Origin: Blasia pusilla
Taxonomy: Eukaryota; Marchantiophyta; Marchantiopsida; Blasiales
DNA length: 64,000 bases
Direction: 5' to 3'
Assembly: GCA_050084515.1 (NCBI GenBank)
Contig: CM114271.1
Location: forward strand, 34,596,001-34,660,000
Of this stretch, positions 12,199 through 23,221 are shown in pieces. The number at the start of each line of letters is the position of its first letter. The stretch's first letter is position 1. The notes below the pieces were generated by a model. It ran no database searches, was not told the origin of the DNA, and worked only from the letters and a program-made list of their open reading frames with translations. Both the position numbers and the translations under genes were made by a program.

Positions 12199-13457
12199 CA
12201 CTAATTGGTATGTGAAAAAAGGCCTGTAGCAATCCGTATTGGAGAAACTCAGCAAGGTGTGAATCTCCACGGAGATGGTAATCATTTTCCTGATTAAATC
12301 AGTGCGAGCCTTGTAGAAATCAGTGTCGGTTAAAATTGCAGCAAGCTGCGAATTTCCACAGATCTGAACAGTGCCTAAAAAATTCGTGGTTTCTTTCTCT
12401 ATTTTTCTGCTTGTTCATTTGCGGCTGTACGCATTTCAGTGGTTGGGGATGGGGGATGACAAGCTTTCCGTCCCCGGAACAGGCACTGTTGATGGTAGGA
12501 AATTGAGATCCAATTGGAAAATTGGAAGAGTGAGTCAGTCCCTGATCAGGTCAGTAGCCATAACCGCTACTTCTCAAGGTCATACACCTCTAAACCGATT
12601 GTCTCTCGGTTCTTGTGACGGAAAAGACTGATAAAGGGAACTGCTACCTGAGGACTTTATGAATACTCAGTATGTCCCACTGTTATCTCACAAATCTTTC
12701 ATGAGAATCGAGAACACCTTCCCTTGCATCTTTTCCTTTAATTCGGGGAGCCTAACGTATAAAGATTTGGGATGACGCAGCCGAAATCGCGATGCCGGAA
12801 ACGCAACGGGAGTGGTTGCTGTTCTTGCGGGCTCCTGATTCATTTTTCGCAAGAGATTCTTCTCTTCTTTCGTTTTCAACTGATTCGACTGATCTGCGGC
12901 CGTTTCTGGTCTTTCTTTCTTTCTGCTCCGTTGCACTCCCTTTCGCCTTCCCAACCGCCAGAGACCAGACATTTGTCTCTTCGGGCGCGTACTCTCTTTT
13001 TCGTCGTACCCTGCGACCGCTGTTTATCGACATCTGAGCCATAGATAAAGAATTCTCTGCACTCTCTCTGGACAAGAAGTCTCATTCATTCATTCTCTCT
13101 CCGCGTGGAGAGCCTAATTCTCGGGCATTGAGAGCATTTTCCGTTTCCCGCTCTCTCTCGGGGACGATCGCGACGAAGAGCAACACCTTTTCCGTGTCAG
13201 CTACAAGGACAACTCTACAAGGACTTTCCTTGATTTCCTCCTGGGTTCTGGCGTTAGTGTTCTCGATTTTATGTCAGTTGTGACTGTTAAATTCTTACAT
13301 CGGTCCGTAGTGCTAGGGCGGATGATCACCTGTAACGATTAGATTCGTGGGACTTCACCGACCTCCATGTGTGCGGCATGTTGTGTTCAGTTTGTCATGC
13401 TTTGTAAATCGAAGTGCCATGGCCCTCTCGGAACCTTGCTGGCAATCAAGCGCTTGG

Positions 13458-13499
13458 TGCAATTCTGATTCTCTCCGTGCGGAGGGAATCAGAATTGCA
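13458..13499. repeat. 20-bp inverted repeat with 2-nt loop
   Basis: Arms 13458-13477 and 13480-13499 pair with one mismatch. It lies about 150 bp upstream of the TMC-like start codon, probably in the 5' UTR, where the RNA could form a strong hairpin. Confidence 0.88.
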
Positions 13500-13650
13500 A
13501 TGCGATTATGTGAGGAAGGCCATTGCTCCTTTGCAGCACTCTCTCTCCGCGGAACATGTGGAATAAAAATGTGAGGACATAGCGTCATTTGCAGAAGTTG
13601 TCTGGAAAAACCAGACTCATAGTGCCGAATGATCGAGGCGTGGAGGGAAC

Positions 13651-16600
13651 ATGGGTTCGTCATTTGTGGACAAAAGTCTAAAAGCGAGCGCTTACAATGC
13701 GAGAACTGCGGACAGCACCTCGCCGGCACGAACATACTCTGTGAATAGCGCGTTCAAAAAAGGCTCCAATTCAGCAGCTTCAGGATCCTCTTCCAAGCAG
13801 GATCCTCAAGCTCGCACGTCAGCACTCTTCGATTCTAACACCGCTGGACCCACGAAAACAAATCCTCTCCAGACAGTTTCTCCCAAGAGGAGATTCTCTG
13901 GAAGCTTTGTGTCGCCTCCGAGGTCGTCTTCATTCTCCTTCTCCTCCTACCATCCTGCGGATGCTGTTGCCTCTCCAGGAACCACCGGTGCCTATGCGAG
14001 GGTCGGAAGCACCCACAGGACGACGAGTTACAACAGCGGAGGAGAGAGAGCATCAGCTGTGAGTCCAGGGCGAGCCAGAGTGTTACGAGCAAGCAGAAGA
14101 AAGTCAGCAGGGGAGGCTTCATTGGGGAATTTGAGTGCTACTGCTGCCGCTTCTTCTGCGGAAGCGAGATTTCAAGGGAGTCCTTATTTGGGAAAGGGTT
14201 CGTACGAAAGGACACCCTCTGCCGCGAGGAAGTCCTCGTTTGGCGCTTCTCTTCAAAACCTCTCCAAGACTCTCGCCGCTGCTGCTACTCCTCCTCATGC
14301 TGCTGCATTGAGTCCCTCACCTCTCGTTACCACTTTGGGTTCGCCGGTTGTAGACTTTTCAGATGCTGCTCTGGGAGTGAGCAATTCGCCTCTGCTGCAT
14401 TCGAATGATGGTGGTGGTGATGATGATGATGATGCGGATGATGATGATGTTTCGAGACTCAGCTCTTCACCCCTTGAGGCATACCCCGATCCAGGTGGGT
14501 CTCCCACGGATGTGTTCCACAGGACAGAGCAGGAGGAAGTTGCTGCAGAAAATCCAGGAAGGCAGGATCCCACGTCTCCACCTCCAACTGCAGCTGTAGG
14601 AGAAGCTGTCAGAAGTTCATTTCCTAGTTCATTTCCTGCGGGAGTAGCTCTGATGACGAATCCCCTGTATCCGGTTATATCTGGGATCTCATCTCCAATA
14701 TCGTCACCATCTCCACCTCCATCTGCTCCACACATCGATGGGTTCAACATTCCTGCGGTAGGAATCAACCTACCTAACGCAGCGAGCGATGCCTCTCCAG
14801 TCAGCAAAGTGGAAGAAATCAGCCCCACCACCGAGTCTCCGGCTGAGTTTCTCCAGAGAAGGAGAGCTGCAGCCGCGTTTCAACGCCAAAAAGGAGGTGG
14901 TGCCGATCGGACCTCTGCCGCAAGTCAAGCCATCATCAAACGGCGCTCGCAGGTCCAGATTCTCAGCCTTTTTCTTGGCCATCAGTCTGCCTGCCTTGAG
15001 GATCTCAAAGCTTGCAATACGCCCAAAATTACAACGTAGCATTTCTTAGATTTTGCTTTGGTGAAACAGCTCAGGCATAATCTCGTCAGTGATAATGATG
15101 CAAATGCTCATCGGTGACCAAGGGCTTTTTGGTTGCTCGAATTACCCTCAGACGGCTTTAAAACGAAAGCGAAGCAGCCCTCCAGATAATCTTTGGAACG
15201 ACGTGTTGCAGGTGCCAATCGTATAATTAAGAAGTAGATGAAACTTTCTCGTGAATCTGACGAAGAGGGAGGGTGCATGGATGGCGGCTAGGTGCTGAGC
15301 ACTGTGCAGAAGGCGAGAACTCGTCTATCGCTGCTCACCTACGAAGTTGCAAAGAAGAGGAGGAGTTTTGGAAGAGGTTGGATCGGCCGTTTCCGAAGAT
15401 GGATATATGAGAGAGAGCGAAAGAGATTGATGGGCAAGGTACATTCTCCTCATGTTCCTCTACCTATTTTGCTTTCCCGACCCCAATCAACCCCTTGACG
15501 ATCAGATCACCGGCGTTACGGGACTGCAAAGCCCTCCACTGAAAAGTCATGGAACTTCTTCGAGTTCGTGGTGCTCGATGAGTTTTTCGTCATTTCCCAT
15601 CTCCTGACCCCGAAGCCTTTCCTTGCAACGTAAGAATTTAAGATCACTCATAGTTCACACATCGGGTTTACCCCGATCCGGAGAAAGCTTCCTTCCTGGA
15701 TGTACTTACTCGTAGCACCTACTTACTTCCATCAAGGTCATCCTATTTTGTCAGTCTTAGACCAAGCTCAGACCCGTCAACGTTTATCGCGGTGCGTTCA
15801 TCATGGATCTCTGTCTTGGCTGGAATTTGAATAAAGCTTCTCCCCCAAACGGCCAAGATTATGAGAGTGCTCCTCACTAAATTGGAATGAGCTTGAGATT
15901 GCTAAACTCCAATCTTATCCACACCTCAACTGCGGCGATTGACAGTGATGCTTTATAACTCGCTCTTAGTAACAAACTAATGCGTGGATCTCTTCAGAAC
16001 AGACTGCCTGCATCTCCATTTCACCCGCGCAAATACTCTTCTATACCAATTTGGAGTGCTGAATGTAGTACATTCAGCACCGCAGTCTAAGTTGTCTCTT
16101 CAACCATTCTGCTTTCAATAACACGGCAATGTATGCATCAAAAGAGGCAATATTATAAACCGACTTCAGTATATCTTTATCTTCAGAACGCCTCGCCTAG
16201 TTAGATTAAGGATTCCCAGTGTGACGTGTATGACTGTCCTGTTGACATTTCATTGCACACTCACCCAGTTTTTTCCAGTCTATTTTTCAATGAACAGAGT
16301 GTGGTTTCGTATTCAGGGCACAGTTTGGCTCAGGCTATGGGTGCATTCACTGAAATCAATGGAGGTCAGCTATGGTTCAACCATGATGCTTGCTTTCTCG
16401 TTCATCCGCTGGGTGTTTCTGCTCAATGCAGTGCTTGCTGTCCTCTGGTTTGCTTTGATCATTCTTCCGTTCATGATAAACCCTCCTAGGACTTTCACTT
16501 GGAAGGTTTTCTGGCATCAGCTGGGAGACAAGAAAGAGGTCAAGGAGACGCTACAGGTACAAGTCTGTCATTCATTTTCAGACGTTGTGCGAGTCTTGTG

Positions 16601-19600
16601 TCGATAGTTGGTATTGGTGGGCAGGTGACGTACGTCTCGTCATCTGTTTTGTCTGAAAGAAGTTAGGTAGTGAACAGCTTTGTTTACTGGGGTTTTTATT
16701 TATATCAGATCATGAGAAATTACTGCATCATAATAGACATTATTGTCATGGATTCGTTCATTCATGCCAAATGAGGCGATATTTATAGCTATGGTCAATG
16801 ATGGGGTCAATCTCTGCGATGAGCAATCCAGTGATTTTGTGGATGTCGCCATAACTTGAATGCAGGGCAGTAATCTTGAGAAGACGTTTGTTTACTACGG
16901 TGGGTATACGTACACTCGTGCAGAACAACCCAACTCGTATAGAACGGACTACATGTATGCTGTCTGTATTGGTGCAACGTTTCTGATTAGTTTTCTTGGC
17001 GTTCTTGCCAGGTAATTCGTGTCCTGGGTCGTTCAAAGCTGCCTGAATATGTTTCGTGGATCTTAGATTCAACTCTTTTGTTAGGGGGAGGTGGCGTGAT
17101 GAAATTGTTCAGTTGTCATGATAACAATCTTTCTTTGCGGCCAGTCTCAGATAGAAGTCTCGTTGCACTTGGTTCAGGAATTAAATTAGTACCTTTTATA
17201 CGTTGTGGTTGGTTCGTGTTTGCACGAGGAATCTCAATTTCTTGTGGCTGTGGTTGTTGAGAAGGATCCCACTGACACTTCGGAGCATATGGGTGCAGGA
17301 TAGCTGGGATGATTATGAACAGTGGCGACATTGCCTTAGCAGCTCGCCTTTATCCATTCTCTTCTCTTGTGTTTGCATCTTGGGACTTCCACATCACTAG
17401 CATAGAGGTAAGATATCTCTCGATTTCATGGTTGATCTTGTGACTGGTTGACATACTTGGACAATTGTCGTAAAGTCATCTGGTAAGAAATTTGTTGTTT
17501 TTTTCTCTGTTGGTCGGCCAGATGCTGGTGAGAGAAATCAAATGACGACAAGAAGCGCGCTTGAACTAACGCAGGTCGCAGGGCTATTGAAACTCGAAAA
17601 CTAAGCTGCCCTCTCCATTAAACAGGAAGATATTTATGAAAAATGATCATATCTGTTGCTTCTTTTTTGGTGGATGGAACAGGCAGCCACCAAGTTACGA
17701 AGAGGAATCCGAATGCAGTTGAAGGAATTGCTGGCAGATGCTACAGTGAAGGAGAAGATATCTGTCCATAGAGATCGTCTAATATCAGCCAAGGTTGTTT
17801 CCTACAGCAAACTATTGGCTTGACGAGTGTCCCATTAGATCACAGTTGAGTTGCAAGAACTGCCCCGTGAGGTGCTTCCTTTTATGGTTTGGTACTGGCC
17901 TGATTGTGAATTTTCGTTTTCACGTCTTGTTTAGCTAGCTTTGTCCATATGGGTTTGATCATTGGCCAGGAAAGGGTTTTGTGGATCCACATCATGCCTC
18001 TGTTCTAGATGTTTCTGTAATTTTTGACACAAAGGTTCTGAGAAAAAACGGGTACAGAGAACGTGAGCTATGATAGTGAGGGTGTTTCCCATTGTTTAGA
18101 ACTGAAGAATTTTGATAAAACAATGAAAGATGATCATTATGAATGAATCTAAGATCTCAGAAATAAAGTGGTAGATTGTTTGTTCATCATTGCAGACTGC
18201 TTACCATTTTCTTTGTGGTTTTGTTTGGTAAGAAAGTGAATTAGGGAATAGTGCCCACACGAGTCCTGGACCTGGTCCTGATGTATCCAATGAAGCTCAT
18301 TTAGAGCAGCAGACTCACTCCTGGATGGGTCTGAAAATGACTCAGAGATTTTCAGTACTTTTTATTCTCTGGCCATGCGCGATGGCGGGAACTGTCACTG
18401 CAGTTGTTTTTCTTGTTACCAAGGCTGAGGAAGTCAATCAAAAACTTGGTGAGTGGCTCTCTTTCATGTGACTTTGCTTAGAATTCTGCAAGCTTTTGAC
18501 CAAACAGTTTTTAAAAGCACGAATTTATGGCTCCAAACTTGTCCCTCTGTGTAGTCAGCTTTGAATTTCTTCTATCCATCATCAGTTCTTACTCTTTCTC
18601 ATGCCAAGCAGTTTTCAAACTGCTAATTTATGGCTCCCAACTTGGCCCTTTCTGTGGCCATCTTTGGTTCTTATATCCATCATCAGTTGTTACCTCTCTC
18701 ATCCGCAGTAGATTTTTCTGAGGAAGCTTTCTACAATCGCTGCGTATAGACTTTTCTTGGTGTCACCGAGTCAGGAACTTGAGCAGCCCCTCTACTTCTT
18801 CACAACAAAAATCTACTAGAGCATTCAGATTCGACTGTTGAGTAGGTATGATGAGTGGGAATTTATGCAACAGGAAGCAAGTATGCACAGGCAGCGCTTT
18901 TATCAATATTGAACATTTTCATGCCGGTGATTGCCCGAGTTCTTGTCGAGTGGGAGGACTTCAAACCCGCCACTGCTGAACGTGTTGTACTATTGAAGTT
19001 GTTTTGCCTGCGCCTTCTCAATCTTGGTACTCTATTTTACAGGTTGTGCCTTGATTCTGAACTATGTGAGACGCCAGTTTGCTCGTTGGGGCTTGACAAG
19101 ATTAACTCTTGCTTTAGATAGCATGACTGTATTTACCTTACACACATTGGGCATCTGAGTGTGCAATAGATCTCGAGTGCAGCATGCCACCTAGGTTTAT
19201 TTGTCGGTCTTAAATGGTGAAATGTTTTCATCGGATCATTCCATTTCAGAAATTGTCCATTAGGGCACTGACGTGGGATGCTTTGGGCATTCCTCTGCAG
19301 ATTATTTATGATGCTCATCCATACTCTTCAGCTGCGAGAGAATGAGGTCGCAGTGGAGTCCTGCTTGGCTGAAAACAGATGTGAAGAGGGCTTCACTTGT
19401 TGTACACATGCAAATATGACCCAGTGGAATATTTGTACAGACAGAGATGTAAGTAGGACTTCTGGACATTTTCCTTACCATTATGCTTTTAAATCCTTGC
19501 CGGAATTGTTGTGGTACGAGGACAAGCAGTGGAAGTATCCACTCTAAATTGGACAGAGTGCCAGACGATTGCTGCTCTCTTACACTAGCGATTCTTAGCC

Positions 19601-21723
19601 AACCTCTAGCTTTAGTCATGCTTGCAGTAAAGAATGGACAAGTTAAAATGATGAGCATTTCCCTCAATACTTGCAGACTCACTCTAGGAGCAATTTCAAA
19701 ACTTTGGGTTAGAATTGTGCAGATAAATCTGTGTTTGCCAGCCTGCATGGAGAATGTCGTGGGAACTCAACTGCTGCGTCTAATCTTCGTGACCACTCTT
19801 ATTAACAACGCATATGAACTCATTTATGGTTTCGGCTATGTTTGGGCAACTTCTGGGGTCTATTTCCTGACCCATCTCTCTTTCGAAGATTTTTCTTCCT
19901 GTTGTGAAACTGGAATTGTGGTTCGATTTGGATTGTATCTCCCTCGTATTTTACTGTCTCGTTTCGTAAGAGGAAGGCCCAATATGCATACCCCAGAAGC
20001 TCATAATCAGATCACACGCAAGCTCCCTTTCAATGGTCCATCACTGAACTTTTCCTCGCGCCTGCTCCAAGTAGATTTCAAATCTATAGTGGCTTTGAAC
20101 TGCAGAATCGACGACAGTTGTACATAGAGGACATGGCGATTGATATCGTGTATGTCCAAGCTCTCGTGTGGGTGGGTTCATGCTTCAGTCCTATGGCTTC
20201 AATTTTGGGATTCTTCTCCAATCTTATTACGTGGTACTGCATGAGGGTGAGTGTCTCCACACCTCCAAAGCTCTGATTTTCCATGTCGGGAATCGTTGAC
20301 ATAACAAATTCTAATGGGTGGCGTCCACACATCTGCTTTCGTTGATGTGCTACTTGAAATGGAAAGACGTGCTGAATTCTGCAAGCCAATAATGATGAGC
20401 TCGAACTAGTAACGATGTGGTTGAGGTTCTACAAGTACAATTCTGATCCACAAGCTCCGTCTATTCGTGCTGTGTCCTCTGTCCTTTCTTTGTATAAGAA
20501 GTTGAGTGGATATCACATGCTCTGCTTCTTGACTCTGCTATATTCAGTTTGCACTTTTCAGGACGTGTGCACCAGTGGAAAAAGTTCATAGTGCGTCACG
20601 TACATCCACCCTCACATATGGGCTACTACTTCTCACTCTCATACTTGCGACGATTCCCGCAACAATTAACGTGATGCAAAGAAGTAGCGGATTTTGTGGG
20701 CCTATCCATGAGCGCATCTCAATGTATGATGTAGTCAGGAGATATATTCAGGTCAGTGCCAACCTGCACATGCAGCACGCGTACTCATATTATTATACCA
20801 GTGCATTGGTCTCATGGGCAGGGTTGTAGGACCAAAACCAGATTCTGCAATGCCATATGAAGTGAATAGGTGGAGTTCTCATGAAGTTTCACTTATCTAA
20901 CAAGAGTGTAAATAGCAGAGATCCATTTGCCTCTTGGGATTCTAGAAACCTGTTCTCAAGTTTCTTTGCTCTGTTCTGATCTTTTGTGCACTGCAGAAAG
21001 CACCGTCAGGCTTATGGGTGACTATCAGCTGGCTGACAAACCCGGCGGTACTGCTAGGAGTCATTCTGCTTCTCATATTTGGTGTGGTTCTGCTGCAATC
21101 AAAGTTGATTCAATCTCGACATTTCCTGACGCTCACGAAACACGAGATGGGCATGCAACGGAGAGAAGCTACAGAAAAGCTTTTGCGAGTCAGACAGGTA
21201 TTGTATTTCAAACTGGACTCTCCACATGCTATAGCCCAGTGCCAAGGTCCCAGCAGTTTCTACCGAATCAGGAACACAAGAGTGCTCATCTTCCATCTCC
21301 GGCCAAAGTCCAACACATTTCATTTAGTGCGCTGTGTTCTTTGTGCAGACCATCAATCAGGGTGCGCCGATCAACAGAACATCGGCAGCTGCTCTGCCAG
21401 AATTATCCACTAGTCCTCCTAAAGGCTCCAGAGCATCGCAGGAGGGTTCTACCTCGACTTACATTTCTGGTCAATTGGAAGCAGTTAAAATCTCTACCGA
21501 GACATCTACTAATAGAGACGGCATTGAAGCTAGTAAAAGAAGAGAGAGCATTGGGACTCACACCGAGAGAGACAGAATTGAAGCCACCAGACGAGAGCAC
21601 CTTATTTTCAGTGAAAAAGAGAGGGAGAGAGAAAGCATTGAAACGGCGAGGAGGGAAAGCATCGGATCCATGAGAATTGAGCCCACTAGGAAAGACAGCA
21701 TTGAATACACCAAGAGGAAGTAG
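13651..21723 (+). CDS. TMC (transmembrane channel-like) family membrane protein
   Basis: Probably a multi-pass membrane protein of the TMC family; animal TMC1/2 form the mechanotransduction channel of hair cells, and the plant role is unknown to me. Supported exons: 13651-14952, 15292-15438, 16317-16556, 16866-17011, 17299-17407, 17683-17793, about 18313-18448, 18874-19042, 19301-19448, 19723 to about 19829, a block ending 20246, 20562-20751, 20997-21197 and 21349-21723. Exon 1 is a 434-residue Ser/Ala/Pro-rich, probably disordered region with an acidic run near residue 255. TM1 is FIRWVFLLNAVLAVLW, followed by TFVYYGGYT and YPFSSLVFASWDFHIT, as in animal TMCs. CMENVVGTQLLRL is the TMC signature (usually CWE.. 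VG..L..L). Later helices include VQALVWVGSCFSP and LTYGLLLLTLILATI. The C-terminal tail is charged with RRESI-type repeats. Borders between 19.83 and 20.05 kb and 20.25-20.56 kb, and the link to exon 1, are uncertain. Confidence 0.8.
16056..16080. repeat. 25-bp palindrome in an intron of the TMC-like gene
   Basis: Arms of 12 bp (GTGCTGAATGTA and its complement) flank one central G. It lies in the intron before the TM1 exon. Confidence 0.9.
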
Positions 21724-21899
21724 AGTTGGTGTAGTGTCAAAGATCGAGTGCCTAGGTCATCTACATAATCCGCAGAGGATACTTCTCATCGTCTTCGATT
21801 TGACGATCAAATGTGCATGTCCACCGAGCGTTCCTTTTTTGAGTGAGATCTTATGCTTTGCAATCTCAAAATCCCTGTGGGATCTGACCGAGACTTCGA

Positions 21900-22955
21900 T
21901 GATGGTCATGCCTGACTCATCTCGGTCCTCTCGATCTTTGTCCCAGCCATCGTTCCACCCATCACAAGTTTGCTCGTTCCGCTCGTGCTTGTCCTTTTTC
22001 GCCTTTGCATTGTCGGACCAGGTTTGATGGACGTTTTTGTGTGACGTTTTTTCATCAGTTCATTTTCCCCTTGAGGCAAGACCCGGAGCACTCTCCCAGT
22101 CTTCCCTCTCTCATCCAGGCAACGAGGCGCAGAAGGTCGAGCCCGAGAGTCCTCCCTCGTCCTTCTCTTTTGCTTCCTCAGCAGAAGAGCCTCTCGAGAG
22201 GCAGAGGACCAAGACGACGCTCGACTCATGGGGGGGAGTCCAGATCGTCCGTGTCGGGGCTGTGGGGGAGACTCTGGGGCTCCAGCAGCACCAGAGATTC
22301 GAGGTCCTCCTCGATCTCGGTGCCGGGGGCTGGTGGCGATGCAATCGCAGCATCGGATTCGGAGTCCGGGACCGCAAACGACACCCTCGAGCGAGCTCCC
22401 ATCGCACTGATCTGGAGCTCCGAGGGAGGGCGCTCAACAGGAGCTGCAGAATCCACCGTTACCTCGGCCACCACATCTCCTGCCGGGGCTTCGTCGCGGA
22501 CACCATCAATCTCGATCCCGGGCTCCTCGCCCGCGGACTCTTCCATCACTGCGCGCACATCCATCTCCTCGGCCGGAAGACCGGCTCTCGGGCGCACTCC
22601 ATCGTCCGCGACCACAGCTCCTCCCACATTTGGCAGGAGCGCATCCTCCCTTTCCCCAGCAGCCGCGCTCGCTACTCGATCCGCACCAGTGGCTGGAGGA
22701 TTGTCAAATTTGTGGAAGAAACTTGCGGGGAAATTACGATCAAAGAGGAAGTTGAGGAGAGTCGAACGCCGCACGAGCCGCTCTCCGTCGACATCGCGAT
22801 CTGCGAGCCCAATGGTGGCCACCAACGGAGGAAGTGACTGGTTGTCACGATCTGGGCAGGCTTTTCACTGGAAAAGAGCCCCGTCGGTGCGTGAGGGCAG
22901 GAGCAAGGACAGCGCAGGCGCAGCGTATACTCTAGAAGAAGGGTCGAGTGCATAG
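21900..22955 (+). CDS. Hypothetical Ser/Arg-rich protein, GC-rich open frame
   Basis: No family recognised. The plus-strand frame is open from about 22,005 to a stop at 22,953-22,955 and is rich in Ser, Arg, Pro and Ala, with a basic cluster (LWKKLAGKLRSKRKLRR) about 75 residues from the C-terminus. It has no ATG at its start. A possible first exon is ATG GTC ATG CCT GAC near 21,902, with donor after CCATCACAA (GTTTGC) and acceptor before TTCATTTTCCCC at about 22,061, which joins in phase. It starts under 200 bp after the TMC-like stop codon and could also be that gene's 3' UTR. The minus strand is open over 22,226-22,825, so the coding strand is not certain. Confidence 0.35.
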
Positions 22956-23165
22956 GAGAGATGAGGGTTGTCATACTTTTTGAGACCTCGAGAAGTTCGG
23001 TAGTCTTTGCGCATGGGTCGCGGTGTCTCTATCCAGGGCTGTTTTCTCCGATACCGTCTTTGGTTGTGCCCTGTCACCAAGTCACTGCTCTTCTCTCATA
23101 GCTGTATCGCTTTCTCTCCGAATTGGTCGATTGCAGTGTCTGTGTTTTGTTATAATGCGATGTCT

Positions 23166-23221
23166 ACAATCCTTGCGCATGTCCCTCGAAAGACACTTCG
23201 AGGGACATGCGCAAGGATTGT
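23166..23221. repeat. Perfect 25-bp inverted repeat with 6-nt loop
   Basis: Arms 23166-23190 and 23197-23221 are exactly complementary and separated by AGACAC. Such a short loop with no mismatch suggests a recent fold-back event, a hairpin RNA source, or an assembly artefact. Confidence 0.95.

Larger units (their letters stand above)
9725..13650. other. Intergenic region between PAG1 and the TMC-like gene
   Basis: No convincing protein. It holds the PAG1 3' flank, an 87-bp tandem duplication, a perfect palindrome, loosely repeated blocks, and from about 12.8 kb a CT-rich stretch of the kind seen in plant 5' UTRs and core promoters (13,081-13,160). That stretch probably contains the start of the TMC-like transcript. 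Overlapping open frames on both strands at 12.75-13.09 kb are not family-like. Confidence 0.6.

Noticed and set aside
12752-13085. Overlapping open frames on both strands before the TMC-like gene
   Set aside because: Low-complexity Arg/Glu or Ser/Phe composition follows from CT-rich DNA typical of a 5' UTR; no family match.
13355-13735. Minus-strand frame of 126 codons
   Set aside because: It overlaps the hairpin and the start of the TMC-like first exon on the opposite strand and has no recognisable domain.
14295-14831. Minus-strand frame of 178 codons
   Set aside because: It is a shadow of the Ser-rich exon; the low-complexity bias of that exon keeps the opposite frame open.
16226-16489. 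Alternative plus-strand frame over the TM1 exon
   Set aside because: It would cross the TM1 exon in the wrong frame, whereas the TMC frame matches the family and joins both neighbours in phase.
18190-18240. Possible small exon starting ACTGCTTACC with donor GTAAGA
   Set aside because: It looks hydrophobic, but it stops in all frames if extended, and the next acceptor would leave too short an intron; skipping it keeps the phase.
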